Made by a program: the position numbers and the translations under genes
In this document: piece by piece, positions 15,107 to 23,104 of the stretch
How positions within the stretch are numbered: position 1 is the first letter of the stretch
How the letters are laid out: every line of letters begins with the position of its first letter
NCBI GenBank assembly: GCA_003444615.1
Contig: DLUN01000089.1
Coordinates: 1,372 to 24,494, forward strand
From: Syntrophomonas sp.
GTDB lineage: Bacteria; Bacillota; Syntrophomonadia; Syntrophomonadales; Syntrophomonadaceae
Reading direction: 5' to 3'
Length of the DNA: 23,123 bases
The notes under the pieces: generated by a model
Seen by the model: only the letters and a program-made list of their open reading frames with translations
Databases searched by the model: none
What the model was told of the DNA's origin: nothing

Positions 15107-15690
15107 GAAATGGGATCTGGCGAAAGGTTGCAGTATTCTAGTCAACCCTATCAATTCCGAAGACGGGCCTAAAAATCCGTTAAGGGCACATCGATGAAGC
15201 TTCTGGTATCGGCTTTTGACGCCCAGTCAGGGGTCGTTGCTGGGAGAAAAGGGTGATGGGGCAGTCCGCAATGGCATGTGGAAACTGACCCCGCTCCCGT
15301 GGAGGCTTAAAACCTGTTGGGTTTTAAGAAAACCTGCATTCTGGTAGATGCTGGGTGCAGCGTAGCCTGCCTTGAGTGGTTGCGGCGAATGAACTAGGAA
15401 GGACTTCAACATCTCGGCCAAGATGTTGATTGTCTGGTTCTGAAACCGTTGACTGCAAAAGAGGCTAGAGTTGATGTGGGTTGTTGAGGAAAACTCCTAG
15501 ACTGTGTACAACCAGTACAATTAGTTGGGGATTAAAGTGCGCACTAAGTGGCAATCCAGTCTCATCAGCGGCAACGCGGTGAAGCAGACATAAAGGGAAA
15601 CCGCCCCTTTGGCAACATTCGGGTGATCTGCTGGGAAAACCTACTGGACCTAAGTCGCAGCGTTTACTCAATTAATAACCTTTCGCCAGT
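15107..15690 (+). ncRNA. ole: OLE RNA (ornate large extremophilic RNA)
   Basis: OLE RNA is a large structured RNA, about 600 nt, of anaerobic and extremophilic Firmicutes. It forms a membrane-associated ribonucleoprotein with OapA and is tied to tolerance of cold, alcohol and metal stress. Seen here: no protein gene for 747 bases between ispA and the oapA-dxs pair, the OLE locus I know from Bacillus halodurans and clostridia. The ends pair perfectly over 13 bases, CTGGCGAAAGGTT (15117-15129) with AACCTTTCGCCAG (15677-15689). Internal perfect hairpins are CTTAAAACC/GGTTTTAAG (15306-15328), CAACATCT/AGATGTTG (15407-15428) and AAAGGG/CCCTTT (15592-15610). The downstream gene encodes a fitting OapA. 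The ends are estimated from the promoter and the closing stem; the 3' end may be made by processing, as there is no terminator before oapA. Confidence 0.87.
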
Positions 15691-15721
15691 ATAATAGATT
15701 TCTGTTGGAGGCTAGCGTTAT

Positions 15722-16303
15722 TTGCAGCGGTACCATAGTCATATAAACAAAGAGAATTTGTTAGCCGGTCTTGTGGTCGGCTTCTTTACATTTTTGATTG
15801 CTCTTCTGCTCAGTTTAGGGTCGGAGGCATTTATTCAGACAGTAAATAATTTTATAATAGCCCTAGGATTGTTACTAATAATAATACTACTGGGCATTTT
15901 TTTTGATATTATAGGAACAGCAGCCACAGCGGCTCAGATAGCGCCTTTCAATGCCCGGGCAGCCAAAAAGATTCCCGGAGCTGCACAAGCGGTAAGATTA
16001 ACTCAGAATGCAGGTCAAGTGGCCAACTTTTGTAATGATGTAATAGGGGATATTGCCGGTACCCTTAGTGGGGCTATAGGGGCTGGTATTGTGGCTAGTC
16101 TGGTGGGGACTTTCCCGACTTTGGATTTGGTTCTGACCGGAGCAGTAATGACCAGTTTAATCGCTGCCCTTACCGTTGGAGGAAAGGCCATTGGCAAGAA
16201 CTTGGCGGTGGAATACGCCAATCAGATTATTTTTCGTGTGGCTAGAATCATGGCCTATATCGAAGGTCTGACGGGAAAGAAATTGTTCGAAAACAAAAGG
16301 TGA
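15722..16303 (+). CDS. oapA: OLE-associated membrane protein OapA
   Basis: The 193-residue membrane protein has four hydrophobic segments (about 13-34, 43-65, 112-130 and 134-153). Between the second and third is a basic stretch with FNARAAKKIPGAAQAVRLTQ. It ends in a basic tail (KKLFENKR). In B. halodurans OapA (BH2780) is a transmembrane protein that binds OLE RNA and brings it to the membrane; the gene directly follows the RNA gene, as here. The start is TTG 15722, ten bases after TTGGAGG (15705-15711), 32 bases past the RNA closing stem. The family call rests on position and topology plus remembered family features rather than on an alignment. dxs follows after seven bases. Confidence 0.83.
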   Translation: MQRYHSHINKENLLAGLVVGFFTFLIALLLSLGSEAFIQTVNNFIIALGLLLIIILLGIFFDIIGTAATAAQIAPFNARAAKKIPGAAQAVRLTQNAGQVANFCNDVIGDIAGTLSGAIGAGIVASLVGTFPTLDLVLTGAVMTSLIAALTVGGKAIGKNLAVEYANQIIFRVARIMAYIEGLTGKKLFENKR

Positions 16304-16310
16304 ACGCATT

Positions 16311-18221
16311 ATGACCATACTTAACAGTATCAATTCTCCCCAGGATATAAAGGGATTAGATTTACCGGCCATGGCTAGTCTGGCGGAAGAAATACGTGAG
16401 TTATTAATTAACAGTGTTTCCCAGTGTGGGGGTCACTTGGCGGCTAATTTAGGAGTAGTTGAACTGACTCTGGCCTTGCATTATGTTTTTGACAGTCCCC
16501 AGGATAAATTGATTTGGGATGTGGGGCATCAGAGCTATGTACATAAAATTATTACCGGCCGCCGCGAGCAAATGAAAACCTTGCGGCAGTTTGGTGGATT
16601 AAGCGGATTTCCCAAAGTGGAAGAATCTCCCCACGATGTATTTAATACCGGCCATAGCAGCACTTCTATATCAGCTGCTTTGGGGCTGGCTGTAGCCAGA
16701 GATATGAAAAACGAGGATTATTCGATAATTGCGGTTATCGGCGATGGAGCTCTTACGGGAGGAATGGCCTTTGAGGCTTTGAATCACGCCGGTAATGAGG
16801 ATCGCGATCTGATTGTAATCCTAAATGATAATGAAATGTCTATTTCCCAAAACGTGGGAGCCCTATCGGCTTATCTCAACCGGCTGCGCACCGATCCCTC
16901 TTATTTCCGCACCAAAGAAGACGTTGAAACTATATTGAAGCGTATCCCCGGGATAGGACCCAATATCGCCCGGGCAGCCGGTCGCTTTAAGGATCTGGTC
17001 AAGTATCTAATGGTTCCAGGGGTATTTTTCGAAGAACTGGGCTTCACCTATATTGGACCGGTGAATGGGCACAACCTGGAAGAACTGATTGGTGTTCTAA
17101 AGAATGCCCGCCGGATGAAAGGCCCGGTATTGATTCATGCCATTACCGAAAAGGGACGCGGTTATGAGCCAGCTCGTCGTGATCCTGGTTTGTTTCACGG
17201 GGTGGGACCTTTTAATATTGAAACCGGCATCCCTATAAAAAAAGCTATCCGCAGTTATACTGAAGTTTTTGGGGATTTTATGGTGGAAAAAGGGAAAACC
17301 GTTCCCACCTTAGTAGCGATTAGTGCGGCTATGACCTTAGGAACTGGACTGGCAGAATTCGCCAAGTGTTATCCAGACCGTTTCTTTGATGTGGGCATTT
17401 GTGAACAGCATGCCGTGACCCTGGCAGCAGGTATGGCTCAAGCTGGACTAAGGCCGGTGGTGGCTATCTACTCCACTTTTTTACAAAGAGCCTATGATCA
17501 GATAGTACATGATGTTGCTCTGCAAAACCTGCCGGTAATTTTTGCCGTAGACCGGGCTGGTTTGGTGGGAGAAGATGGACCAACTCACCACGGAGTATTT
17601 GATTTGTCCTACCTGCGCAGCATACCAAATATGACTGTAATGGCACCATCTAATGAAAATGAACTGGTGCAGATGTTTACTACTGCTCTAACCTTGAATG
17701 GACCAGTAGCTATTCGTTATCCGCGGGGAGTTGGATTGGGAATAACGGTTACTGAGCCCTGGCAACCATTGCCGGTGGGTCAGGGGAATTTGATCCAGCA
17801 AGGTAAGGACTTAGCGGTAATCGGTATTGGACGAGGAACAAATATTGGCCGGGAATTGGTAGAACTTTTAGCCCAGCACGGCTGGACTGCTTCACTGGCC
17901 GATGCCCGTTATCTAAAGCCACTAGATCGCAAATTACTGAGTCAACTGGCCTGTTCTCATAGATATTTAGTCACTATCGAAGACAATGTTTTAGCAGGCG
18001 GATTTGGCAGCGCTGTTTTGGAAGCCCTGCAAGAAGAACAGTTGCAAGTGGATCTGCTGAGAATAGGAATTCCTGATGAATTTGTAGAGCATGGAAAAGT
18101 AGATATTTTGTTTGAATACTTAGATATGCGTCCAGAAGCCATCATGGATACTATTATTAATCGCTGGCCAGAATTGGTTCAGCCCCAGAGCTGGGAGTTG
18201 CTGAAGTTTGGCAAAAGTTAG
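16311..18221 (+). CDS. dxs: 1-deoxy-D-xylulose-5-phosphate synthase
   Basis: First enzyme of the MEP isoprenoid pathway, making DXP from pyruvate and glyceraldehyde 3-phosphate with thiamine diphosphate. The 636-residue protein has the Dxs features SQCGGHLAANLGVVELT, WDVGHQSYVHKI, the ThDP loop GDGALTGGMAFEALNHAG (from G144), and the second-domain ICEQHAVTLAAGMAQAG with the catalytic glutamate. DRAGLVGEDGPTHHG and IRYPRG follow, then the transketolase C domain. The start is ATG 16311, eight bases downstream of AAAGGTGA. Length is standard (620-640). It overlaps tlyA by 14 bases. Together with ispA across the OLE/oapA pair it makes this an isoprenoid locus. Confidence 0.96.
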   Translation: MTILNSINSPQDIKGLDLPAMASLAEEIRELLINSVSQCGGHLAANLGVVELTLALHYVFDSPQDKLIWDVGHQSYVHKIITGRREQMKTLRQFGGLSGFPKVEESPHDVFNTGHSSTSISAALGLAVARDMKNEDYSIIAVIGDGALTGGMAFEALNHAGNEDRDLIVILNDNEMSISQNVGALSAYLNRLRTDPSYFRTKEDVETILKRIPGIGPNIARAAGRFKDLVKYLMVPGVFFEELGFTYIGPVNGHNLEELIGVLKNARRMKGPVLIHAITEKGRGYEPARRDPGLFHGVGPFNIETGIPIKKAIRSYTEVFGDFMVEKGKTVPTLVAISAAMTLGTGLAEFAKCYPDRFFDVGICEQHAVTLAAGMAQAGLRPVVAIYSTFLQRAYDQIVHDVALQNLPVIFAVDRAGLVGEDGPTHHGVFDLSYLRSIPNMTVMAPSNENELVQMFTTALTLNGPVAIRYPRGVGLGITVTEPWQPLPVGQGNLIQQGKDLAVIGIGRGTNIGRELVELLAQHGWTASLADARYLKPLDRKLLSQLACSHRYLVTIEDNVLAGGFGSAVLEALQEEQLQVDLLRIGIPDEFVEHGKVDILFEYLDMRPEAIMDTIINRWPELVQPQSWELLKFGKS

Positions 18222-19023
18222 GTTGGATACAATGGTACATCAACAAGGGCTGGCTCCCAGCCGGGAAAAGGCACGGGCTATGATTCTAGCTGGACAAATA
18301 AAGGTAAATGACCAAATAATAAGTAAACCAGGTACGGCAGTTGATGAGAAGGCAGTTATAGAATCTATAGTTTCCGGATGTTCATATGTGAGCCGGGGAG
18401 GTAAAAAGCTGGAAAAGGCCCTGGATGTATTTGATATACAGGTAACTGATTTGGTGGTGATGGATGTAGGTGCTTCTACCGGAGGGTATACAGACTGTGT
18501 TTTGCAGCGGGGAGCCCGCCGGGTGTATGCAGTGGATGTGGGCTATGGCCAATTGGATTGGAAGTTGCGCAACGATCCCCGGGTAATTAACATGGAACGT
18601 ACCAACATACGCTACCTGCCTGTGGCTGAGTTCCCTGAACCAGTAGATCTGGTTACTATTGATGTATCATTCATATCAGTTAAATATGTTTTTCCGGTTA
18701 TAAAGTCACTTTTAATAAATGATGGAGCTGTTGTTTGCCTGGTAAAACCACAGTTTGAAGCGGGGCGCAATAAAGTGGGCCGCAAAGGCGTAGTTCGTGA
18801 TAAAGATACTCATCAGGAAGTACTTCTGAATAGTATTGAACATGCGGCTCAGGAGGGTCTGAATTGTGTGGATCTGACTTACTCGCCCATTACTGGTCCG
18901 CAGGGGAATATAGAATTTTTCCTTTATCTTCGCCAGGATAAACAGCCTGGTGCAGACATTGTAAATAAAGTTGAGCAGGTGGTCAATGAAGCCCATCTAG
19001 AGTTGGGAGGCAAGCACAGCTGA
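18208..19023 (+). CDS. tlyA: TlyA family rRNA 2'-O-methyltransferase (putative hemolysin)
   Basis: TlyA proteins are S4-domain plus FtsJ-type methyltransferases; the mycobacterial enzyme 2'-O-methylates 16S and 23S rRNA. The 271-residue product has an N-terminal S4 domain (about 4-60: VRLDTMVHQQGLAPSREKA, ILAGQIKVN), SRGGKKLEKAL, the SAM motif MDVGASTGGYTD (D86 to T95), AVDVGYGQLDWKLRND and VKPQFEAG with the catalytic lysine region. The start is TTG 18208, ten bases after GGGAG, giving the usual MAKVRLD start; it overlaps dxs. The stop shares bases with the nadK ATG. Substrate position is inferred from family only. Confidence 0.92.
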   Translation: MAKVRLDTMVHQQGLAPSREKARAMILAGQIKVNDQIISKPGTAVDEKAVIESIVSGCSYVSRGGKKLEKALDVFDIQVTDLVVMDVGASTGGYTDCVLQRGARRVYAVDVGYGQLDWKLRNDPRVINMERTNIRYLPVAEFPEPVDLVTIDVSFISVKYVFPVIKSLLINDGAVVCLVKPQFEAGRNKVGRKGVVRDKDTHQEVLLNSIEHAAQEGLNCVDLTYSPITGPQGNIEFFLYLRQDKQPGADIVNKVEQVVNEAHLELGGKHS

Positions 19024-19841
19024 TGAGAATATTACTGGTTAGCAACTATTATAAAGAGGCCACCCAGGAAGTAGCTTACCAAACGGTAGAACTTCTGACT
19101 AAGCGAGGAATTCAGGTAGAGGTTGACAATGAACAGGAAGTTGTTCTTGAACAGAGCAACTTTGATATAATAATCGTTTTTGGCGGAGATGGCACTATAT
19201 TGCGGGCGACTCGTAAATATGCCATTTGCGGGGCTCCTGTTTTAGGTGTAAATATGGGGACCGTGGGCTTTTTAAGCAATATTGAAGTGGATGAATTGGA
19301 ACATTACCTGCCTAGACTGCTGGAACATAGCTATCACCTGGATGAACGTATGATACTACAGGTTTCGGTTCAGAATACTGATGGGTCGTCCCATCAGGGA
19401 TGCTGCTTAAACGAAATGGTGGTTAAGTCCGTAGACCATCAACTCAATAATATAAATGTGGAAATTGATTCGGATCAAGTGGGCAATTATCGTGGTGACG
19501 GACTTATGGTAGCTACCCCAACCGGTTCAACAGCTTATTCCCTGTCCTGTGGGGGACCAGTGGTTGATCCAGAACTAGAGGTGTTGTTGATCACACCCAT
19601 TGCTTCACAAATTCTTAGCCGCAAGCCCATGGTAGTAGGCGGGAACAAAGTAATAAAGCTATCGTCGACAGATCGGCATGACCATGTAATTCGCCTGGAT
19701 GGTCAAATTGAGATACCTTGGGAACTAAATGCCATAGTGACGGTTAAGAAGGCTGATTATAAGCTTAAGCTCATAAATCTGAAATCCACTTCATTTTTTG
19801 ATCACATTGATACCCGGTTACGAAGGAGTGAAGAGTTATAG
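19023..19841 (+). CDS. nadK: NAD kinase
   Basis: Phosphorylates NAD to NADP. The 272-residue protein has FGGDGTILRATR (GGDGT 54-58), NMGTVGFLSNIE, the catalytic/binding segment GDGLMVATPTGSTAYSLSCGG, and the TPIASQ-like ITPIASQILSRKPMVV. It is full length for Firmicutes NadK. ATG 19023 overlaps the tlyA stop (TGATG), with GGGAGGC upstream. The arrangement dxs-tlyA-nadK-(methylase)-argR-recN is the conserved clostridial one. Confidence 0.96.
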   Translation: MRILLVSNYYKEATQEVAYQTVELLTKRGIQVEVDNEQEVVLEQSNFDIIIVFGGDGTILRATRKYAICGAPVLGVNMGTVGFLSNIEVDELEHYLPRLLEHSYHLDERMILQVSVQNTDGSSHQGCCLNEMVVKSVDHQLNNINVEIDSDQVGNYRGDGLMVATPTGSTAYSLSCGGPVVDPELEVLLITPIASQILSRKPMVVGGNKVIKLSSTDRHDHVIRLDGQIEIPWELNAIVTVKKADYKLKLINLKSTSFFDHIDTRLRRSEEL

Positions 19842-19876
19842 CCAACGGCGCTCGTACACTCATACTACGTAATGCG

Positions 19877-20434
19877 GTGGCCATATCTCACCACTTGGTG
19901 GCATCAGTTGTTCAAAAAGGTGATATGGTAGTAGATGCTACCTGCGGCAATGGTTATGATACCATATTTCTTGCCCAACTGGTAGGGGATGAAGGGTCTG
20001 TGCTAGCCTTGGATATTCAAGCTGTGGCCATAGAAAACACCCATACCAGGCTGACCGAGTTAGGTTTAATTCACCGGGTCCAGTTGATAAATGCCAGCCA
20101 CGCTTACCTAGACGAATACTTGCCCAACCAAATTTCTGCCGCCATGTTTAATCTAGGATATCTGCCCGGAGGAAACCATCAAATTACCACCTCTGGGCCC
20201 GAGACTACAACGGCGATAGAGCATTGCATTAAACGGTTGCGCCCAGGGGGACTGATAACCATTGTGGCCTATCCTGGACATCCTGGTGGCCGTGAGGAAA
20301 AAAAGTATGTAAAAGATTTTCTGTCGCAATTGGACCAGAAGGAATATGAGACCTGGCAATTGAATTTCATAAATCAACGTAATCAACCCCCTTGTCTTTT
20401 TGTGGTAAGTAAATTAGATGGAGGAGCGTTATGA
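19877..20434 (+). CDS. mnmM: tRNA (mnm5s2U) methyltransferase MnmM (YtqB family)
   Basis: SAM-dependent methyltransferase of the family once called rRNA methylase; B. subtilis YtqB was shown to be MnmM, which methylates nm5s2U34 in tRNA. The product (185 residues from GTG 19877) has VVDATCGNGYDT (D20 onward, SAM loop), LALDIQAVAIENT, FNLGYLPGGNH, and LRPGGLITIVAYPGHPGG. The start is uncertain. GTG 19877 has no ribosome site, whereas the open frame runs back to 19832, and AAGGAG (19823-19828) sits nine bases before an ATA at 19838. The extra residues include LILRNAV, which looks like family sequence. The stop overlaps the argR ATG. Confidence 0.87.
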   Translation: MAISHHLVASVVQKGDMVVDATCGNGYDTIFLAQLVGDEGSVLALDIQAVAIENTHTRLTELGLIHRVQLINASHAYLDEYLPNQISAAMFNLGYLPGGNHQITTSGPETTTAIEHCIKRLRPGGLITIVAYPGHPGGREEKKYVKDFLSQLDQKEYETWQLNFINQRNQPPCLFVVSKLDGGAL

Positions 20435-20877
20435 AATCCAGGCGGCACCGGAGAATCATGGATATAATCAATAACCAGAGGGTGGCTACCCAGAAAGAAT
20501 TATGTGAAGCATTGCGTTCTAATGGATTTGATGTTACTCAGGCTACGGTATCCCGTGATATAAAAGAACTACATCTGGTCAAAATTCCGGATGGTGATGG
20601 CTATCGCTATGCTATACCCAATGCAGCTGCAGCTAACCGGGATCAGGAGAAGCTGCGCCGGATAATGAAAGAATCAGTAATAGATATAAATTACAGTGAG
20701 AACATTATTGTGATCAAAACCCTGCCCGGGGGAGCTCAGAGCGTAGCTTCCGGTATTGACTCTTACAAGTTGGAAGGCCTATTGGGAACGGTTGCGGGGG
20801 ATGACACGATATTTGTAGTGGTTAAACCTAAGAAAGCGGTAGTAAAAGTATTCAAGCACTTTCAACAATTGATTTGA
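20431..20877 (+). CDS. argR: Arginine repressor ArgR
   Basis: Transcription regulator of arginine biosynthesis and catabolism; arginine acts as corepressor in a hexamer. The 148-residue protein has an N-terminal winged helix (RRHRRIMDIINNQRVATQKELCEALR) with the recognition helix TQATVSRDIKELHLV (S41, R42) and a C-terminal core with IKTLPGGAQSVASGIDS and GTVAGDDTIFVV, in which D124-D125 bind arginine in the family. ATG 20431 overlaps the previous stop as ATGA, with GGAGGAG upstream. ArgR next to recN is the usual order. No ARG box was identified by eye in the window. Confidence 0.96.
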   Translation: MKSRRHRRIMDIINNQRVATQKELCEALRSNGFDVTQATVSRDIKELHLVKIPDGDGYRYAIPNAAAANRDQEKLRRIMKESVIDINYSENIIVIKTLPGGAQSVASGIDSYKLEGLLGTVAGDDTIFVVVKPKKAVVKVFKHFQQLI

Positions 20878-20899
20878 ACTGGTGAAATGGAGAATGGCC

Positions 20900-22576
20900 A
20901 TGTTAAGGGAAATGCTAATAAAAAACTTTGTTCTCATCGATGAACTGCGCTTGGAATTCGGTACCGGACTGAATGTGTTGACTGGTGAAACTGGAGCTGG
21001 CAAGTCCATAATAATTGATGCCCTGGGTTTGATAACCGGGGAGCGCATTCAGGACGATTACTTACGGGATCCCCATCAAAAGGCCTTGGTGGAAGTGGTT
21101 TTCGATCTGGCCAATCGCGAGGATTTTCGCCAGTTTCTCCTGGAACAGGGTCTATATGAAGAAGGGGAGGACAACCTGATTATCAGCCGAGAAATAGCTC
21201 CTAACGGGCGCAGTACTGCGCGGGTAAACGGGCGAACAGTTACAATATCTACTCTTAAAGCCGCTGCTCCCTATTTGGTGGATATGCATGTCCAAGGGGA
21301 GCAGCATCATTTCTTGCAGGTAGATAGTTACCTGGCTATGGTGGACGCTTTTGATCCCAGGATTCAGCCTTTACGGGCTCAGGTAGAAGGAAAATACCGT
21401 GAACTGCAGAGTCTAACTCGCCAATTGGAAACATGGCGAGATGATGAGCAGAACAGACTGCAGCGTTTGGATTTTTTGGAGTTTCAAATTAATGAAATAG
21501 AAAAAGCTCAGCTGGTCTCAGGTGAAGAGCAAGAATTAATGGTGAAAAGACAGCGCATCCGCAATGCTAATCGCTTTAATGAAGGTTGTCAGCTGATACT
21601 CAGTGACCTGTACCGGGGTGACGAAAGTTATAGTGCCTATGACCTGCTGTCATCGGCTCTGAGTGCAGCCCAAAGCCTCAAAGACGATGAATTTTTTGCC
21701 TCTCTAACGGAACCATTGCAGGAGATGCTGGTAACTATTCAGGATATGGCAGCAAGCGTGTCATCTTTCCAGGACCAACTGGAGTTCGATCCGGGTCTAT
21801 TAGAAGAAATTGAGCAGCGCCTTTATACTATTGAACGGCTGAAGTCAAAATACGGCGATAGCGTGGAACAAATTTTGGGCCATTTGCAACAGGCTTATGA
21901 AGAAAGAGAACGGCTGGAAATGAGCTCGGAGCGCCAACAGGCCTTAGAAGAGGAAATCCAACTGGTACAGAAACAGTACCATGAAACTGCGGCTCATCTG
22001 ACCAAGCTGCGCACGGAAACGGCTGCAATTTTGCAAAAGGAAATCCTGGCTGAACTGAGTCAGCTCAATATGCCCCATATACGCTTGGAAATTCGTGTGG
22101 AGAATCGCCCCACACCGGGTCCACTGGGAATGGATAGGGTAGAATTATGGTTTTCTGCTAATCCTGGCGAAGAACTGCGACCGTTAGTGCGAACGGTTTC
22201 CGGCGGGGAACTGTCGCGAGTCATCCTGGCTATAAAGACGGCTCTGGCTGATACTTACCAGGTACCCACTTTGATTTTCGATGAAATCGATGTGGGGGTG
22301 GGGGGCACTTCGTTAACGGCCATGGCTCGCAAGCTAAAGCAGCTGTCTGATAGTCACCAGGTTATTCTGGTTACTCACGCACCGCAAGTGGCAGCCTATG
22401 CCCAAATCCATCATTTCATACTAAAAGAGGTCATGAATGGTCAGACCCTCACCCGGGTTCGACTACTGCAAGGTGAGGAGCGGATTGCCGAACTAGCTCG
22501 CATGCTCTCGGGTGAAAGTATTACCGACATTACTCTGGAACACGCCCGGGAAATGTTAGCCCATGCCCAAAATTAA
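20900..22576 (+). CDS. recN: DNA repair protein RecN
   Basis: SMC-like ATPase of double-strand break repair. The 558-residue protein starts MLREMLIKNFVLIDELRLEF, has Walker A GETGAGKS (29-36), VNGRTVTISTLK and MHVQGEQHHFL, then a central coiled-coil region rich in Q, E and L (about residues 150-380). After this come the ABC signature RTVSGGELSRVILAIKTALAD and Walker B LIFDEIDVGVGG, ending in the LSGESITDITLEHAREML region. I choose ATG 20900 (GGAG at 20889-20892, seven bases away) over GTG 20882. It is complete, and follows argR by 22 bases. Confidence 0.96.
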   Translation: MLREMLIKNFVLIDELRLEFGTGLNVLTGETGAGKSIIIDALGLITGERIQDDYLRDPHQKALVEVVFDLANREDFRQFLLEQGLYEEGEDNLIISREIAPNGRSTARVNGRTVTISTLKAAAPYLVDMHVQGEQHHFLQVDSYLAMVDAFDPRIQPLRAQVEGKYRELQSLTRQLETWRDDEQNRLQRLDFLEFQINEIEKAQLVSGEEQELMVKRQRIRNANRFNEGCQLILSDLYRGDESYSAYDLLSSALSAAQSLKDDEFFASLTEPLQEMLVTIQDMAASVSSFQDQLEFDPGLLEEIEQRLYTIERLKSKYGDSVEQILGHLQQAYEERERLEMSSERQQALEEEIQLVQKQYHETAAHLTKLRTETAAILQKEILAELSQLNMPHIRLEIRVENRPTPGPLGMDRVELWFSANPGEELRPLVRTVSGGELSRVILAIKTALADTYQVPTLIFDEIDVGVGGTSLTAMARKLKQLSDSHQVILVTHAPQVAAYAQIHHFILKEVMNGQTLTRVRLLQGEERIAELARMLSGESITDITLEHAREMLAHAQN

Positions 22577-22632
22577 CCAACTACTTCCATTTCCTATACA
22601 ATCAAACCTTTTTACCTGCATCCATTTCATTT

Positions 22633-22704
22633 CCGTAAATCAAAGTACCATTACGGTATAGTTTGCTCATCCCGAGGAGAGAATAGAAGACATCAAGTCT
22701 CGGG
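22633..22704 (+). promoter_or_regulatory. spoIVB leader with two inverted repeats
   Basis: CCGTAA (22633-22638) pairs with TTACGG (22651-22656), and CCCGAG (22671-22676) pairs with CTCGGG (22699-22704). The second stem ends two bases before GGGAGTGA, so it may partly mask the ribosome site of spoIVB. No convincing sigma-F or sigma-G promoter was found in the 142-base gap, although spoIVB is forespore-expressed in Bacillus. Confidence 0.35.
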
Positions 22705-22718
22705 AGTGAATTCATTAC

Positions 22719-23104
22719 ATGCGCAAAATCAGGCCGGTTATAGGCATTATTTTAGCTCTGCTTTTTTTAACCCTATGCTTTTCTCCCCAGGCAAGAATGG
22801 TGCTGACTTTGCCGGAAAACCAAAAACTGGTGGTGGGCGAAAGCAGCCAAATTGTCCTGGAACTGCCTGATATACTAAAAAATTATATTCAAATGCAGGT
22901 AGTAGGAGGTTCTAGCATTGTTTTTGCTGCTCCCATGGACCCACCGGTGGCAGTTAATCGTCAGGCTAACGGTTATGAAATAGTAGCCTTAAAGCCTGGT
23001 AAAGTAGATGTTTCCGTAAAGTTATTGGGCTATATACCTGTGAAATCAATGGCAGTGGAAGCTGTTCCTCCCCGGCGGGTGGTAGTAGGAGGTCATTCAA
23101 TAGG
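22719..23104 (+). CDS. spoIVB: SpoIVB serine peptidase, 5' part only (cut at contig end)
   Basis: SpoIVB is the forespore-secreted PDZ serine peptidase that triggers SpoIVFA cleavage and pro-sigma-K processing. The window holds about 128 residues: a signal or membrane segment (VIGIILALLFLTLCF), LPENQKLVVGESSQIVLELP as in the N-terminal region of the family, a beta-rich stretch, and VVVGGHSIG, the start of the PDZ domain. The catalytic S55 domain lies beyond the end. Translation past 23104 gives CLLYTS, which comes from the adapter and is not real. ATG 22719 has GGAG about 12 bases upstream. Its place after recN is the conserved one. Confidence 0.9.

Noticed and set aside
15227..15671. Two reverse-strand open frames (15227-15421 and 15465-15671) inside the gap between ispA and oapA
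   Set aside because: They are short, lack ribosome sites, have no recognisable protein sequence, and lie inside a structured RNA gene.
22577..22718. Sigma-G/sigma-F or sigma-A promoter for spoIVB, for example TATAGT at 22657
   Set aside because: No -35 element at correct spacing and no CATnnTA-type -10 could be found; left unassigned.
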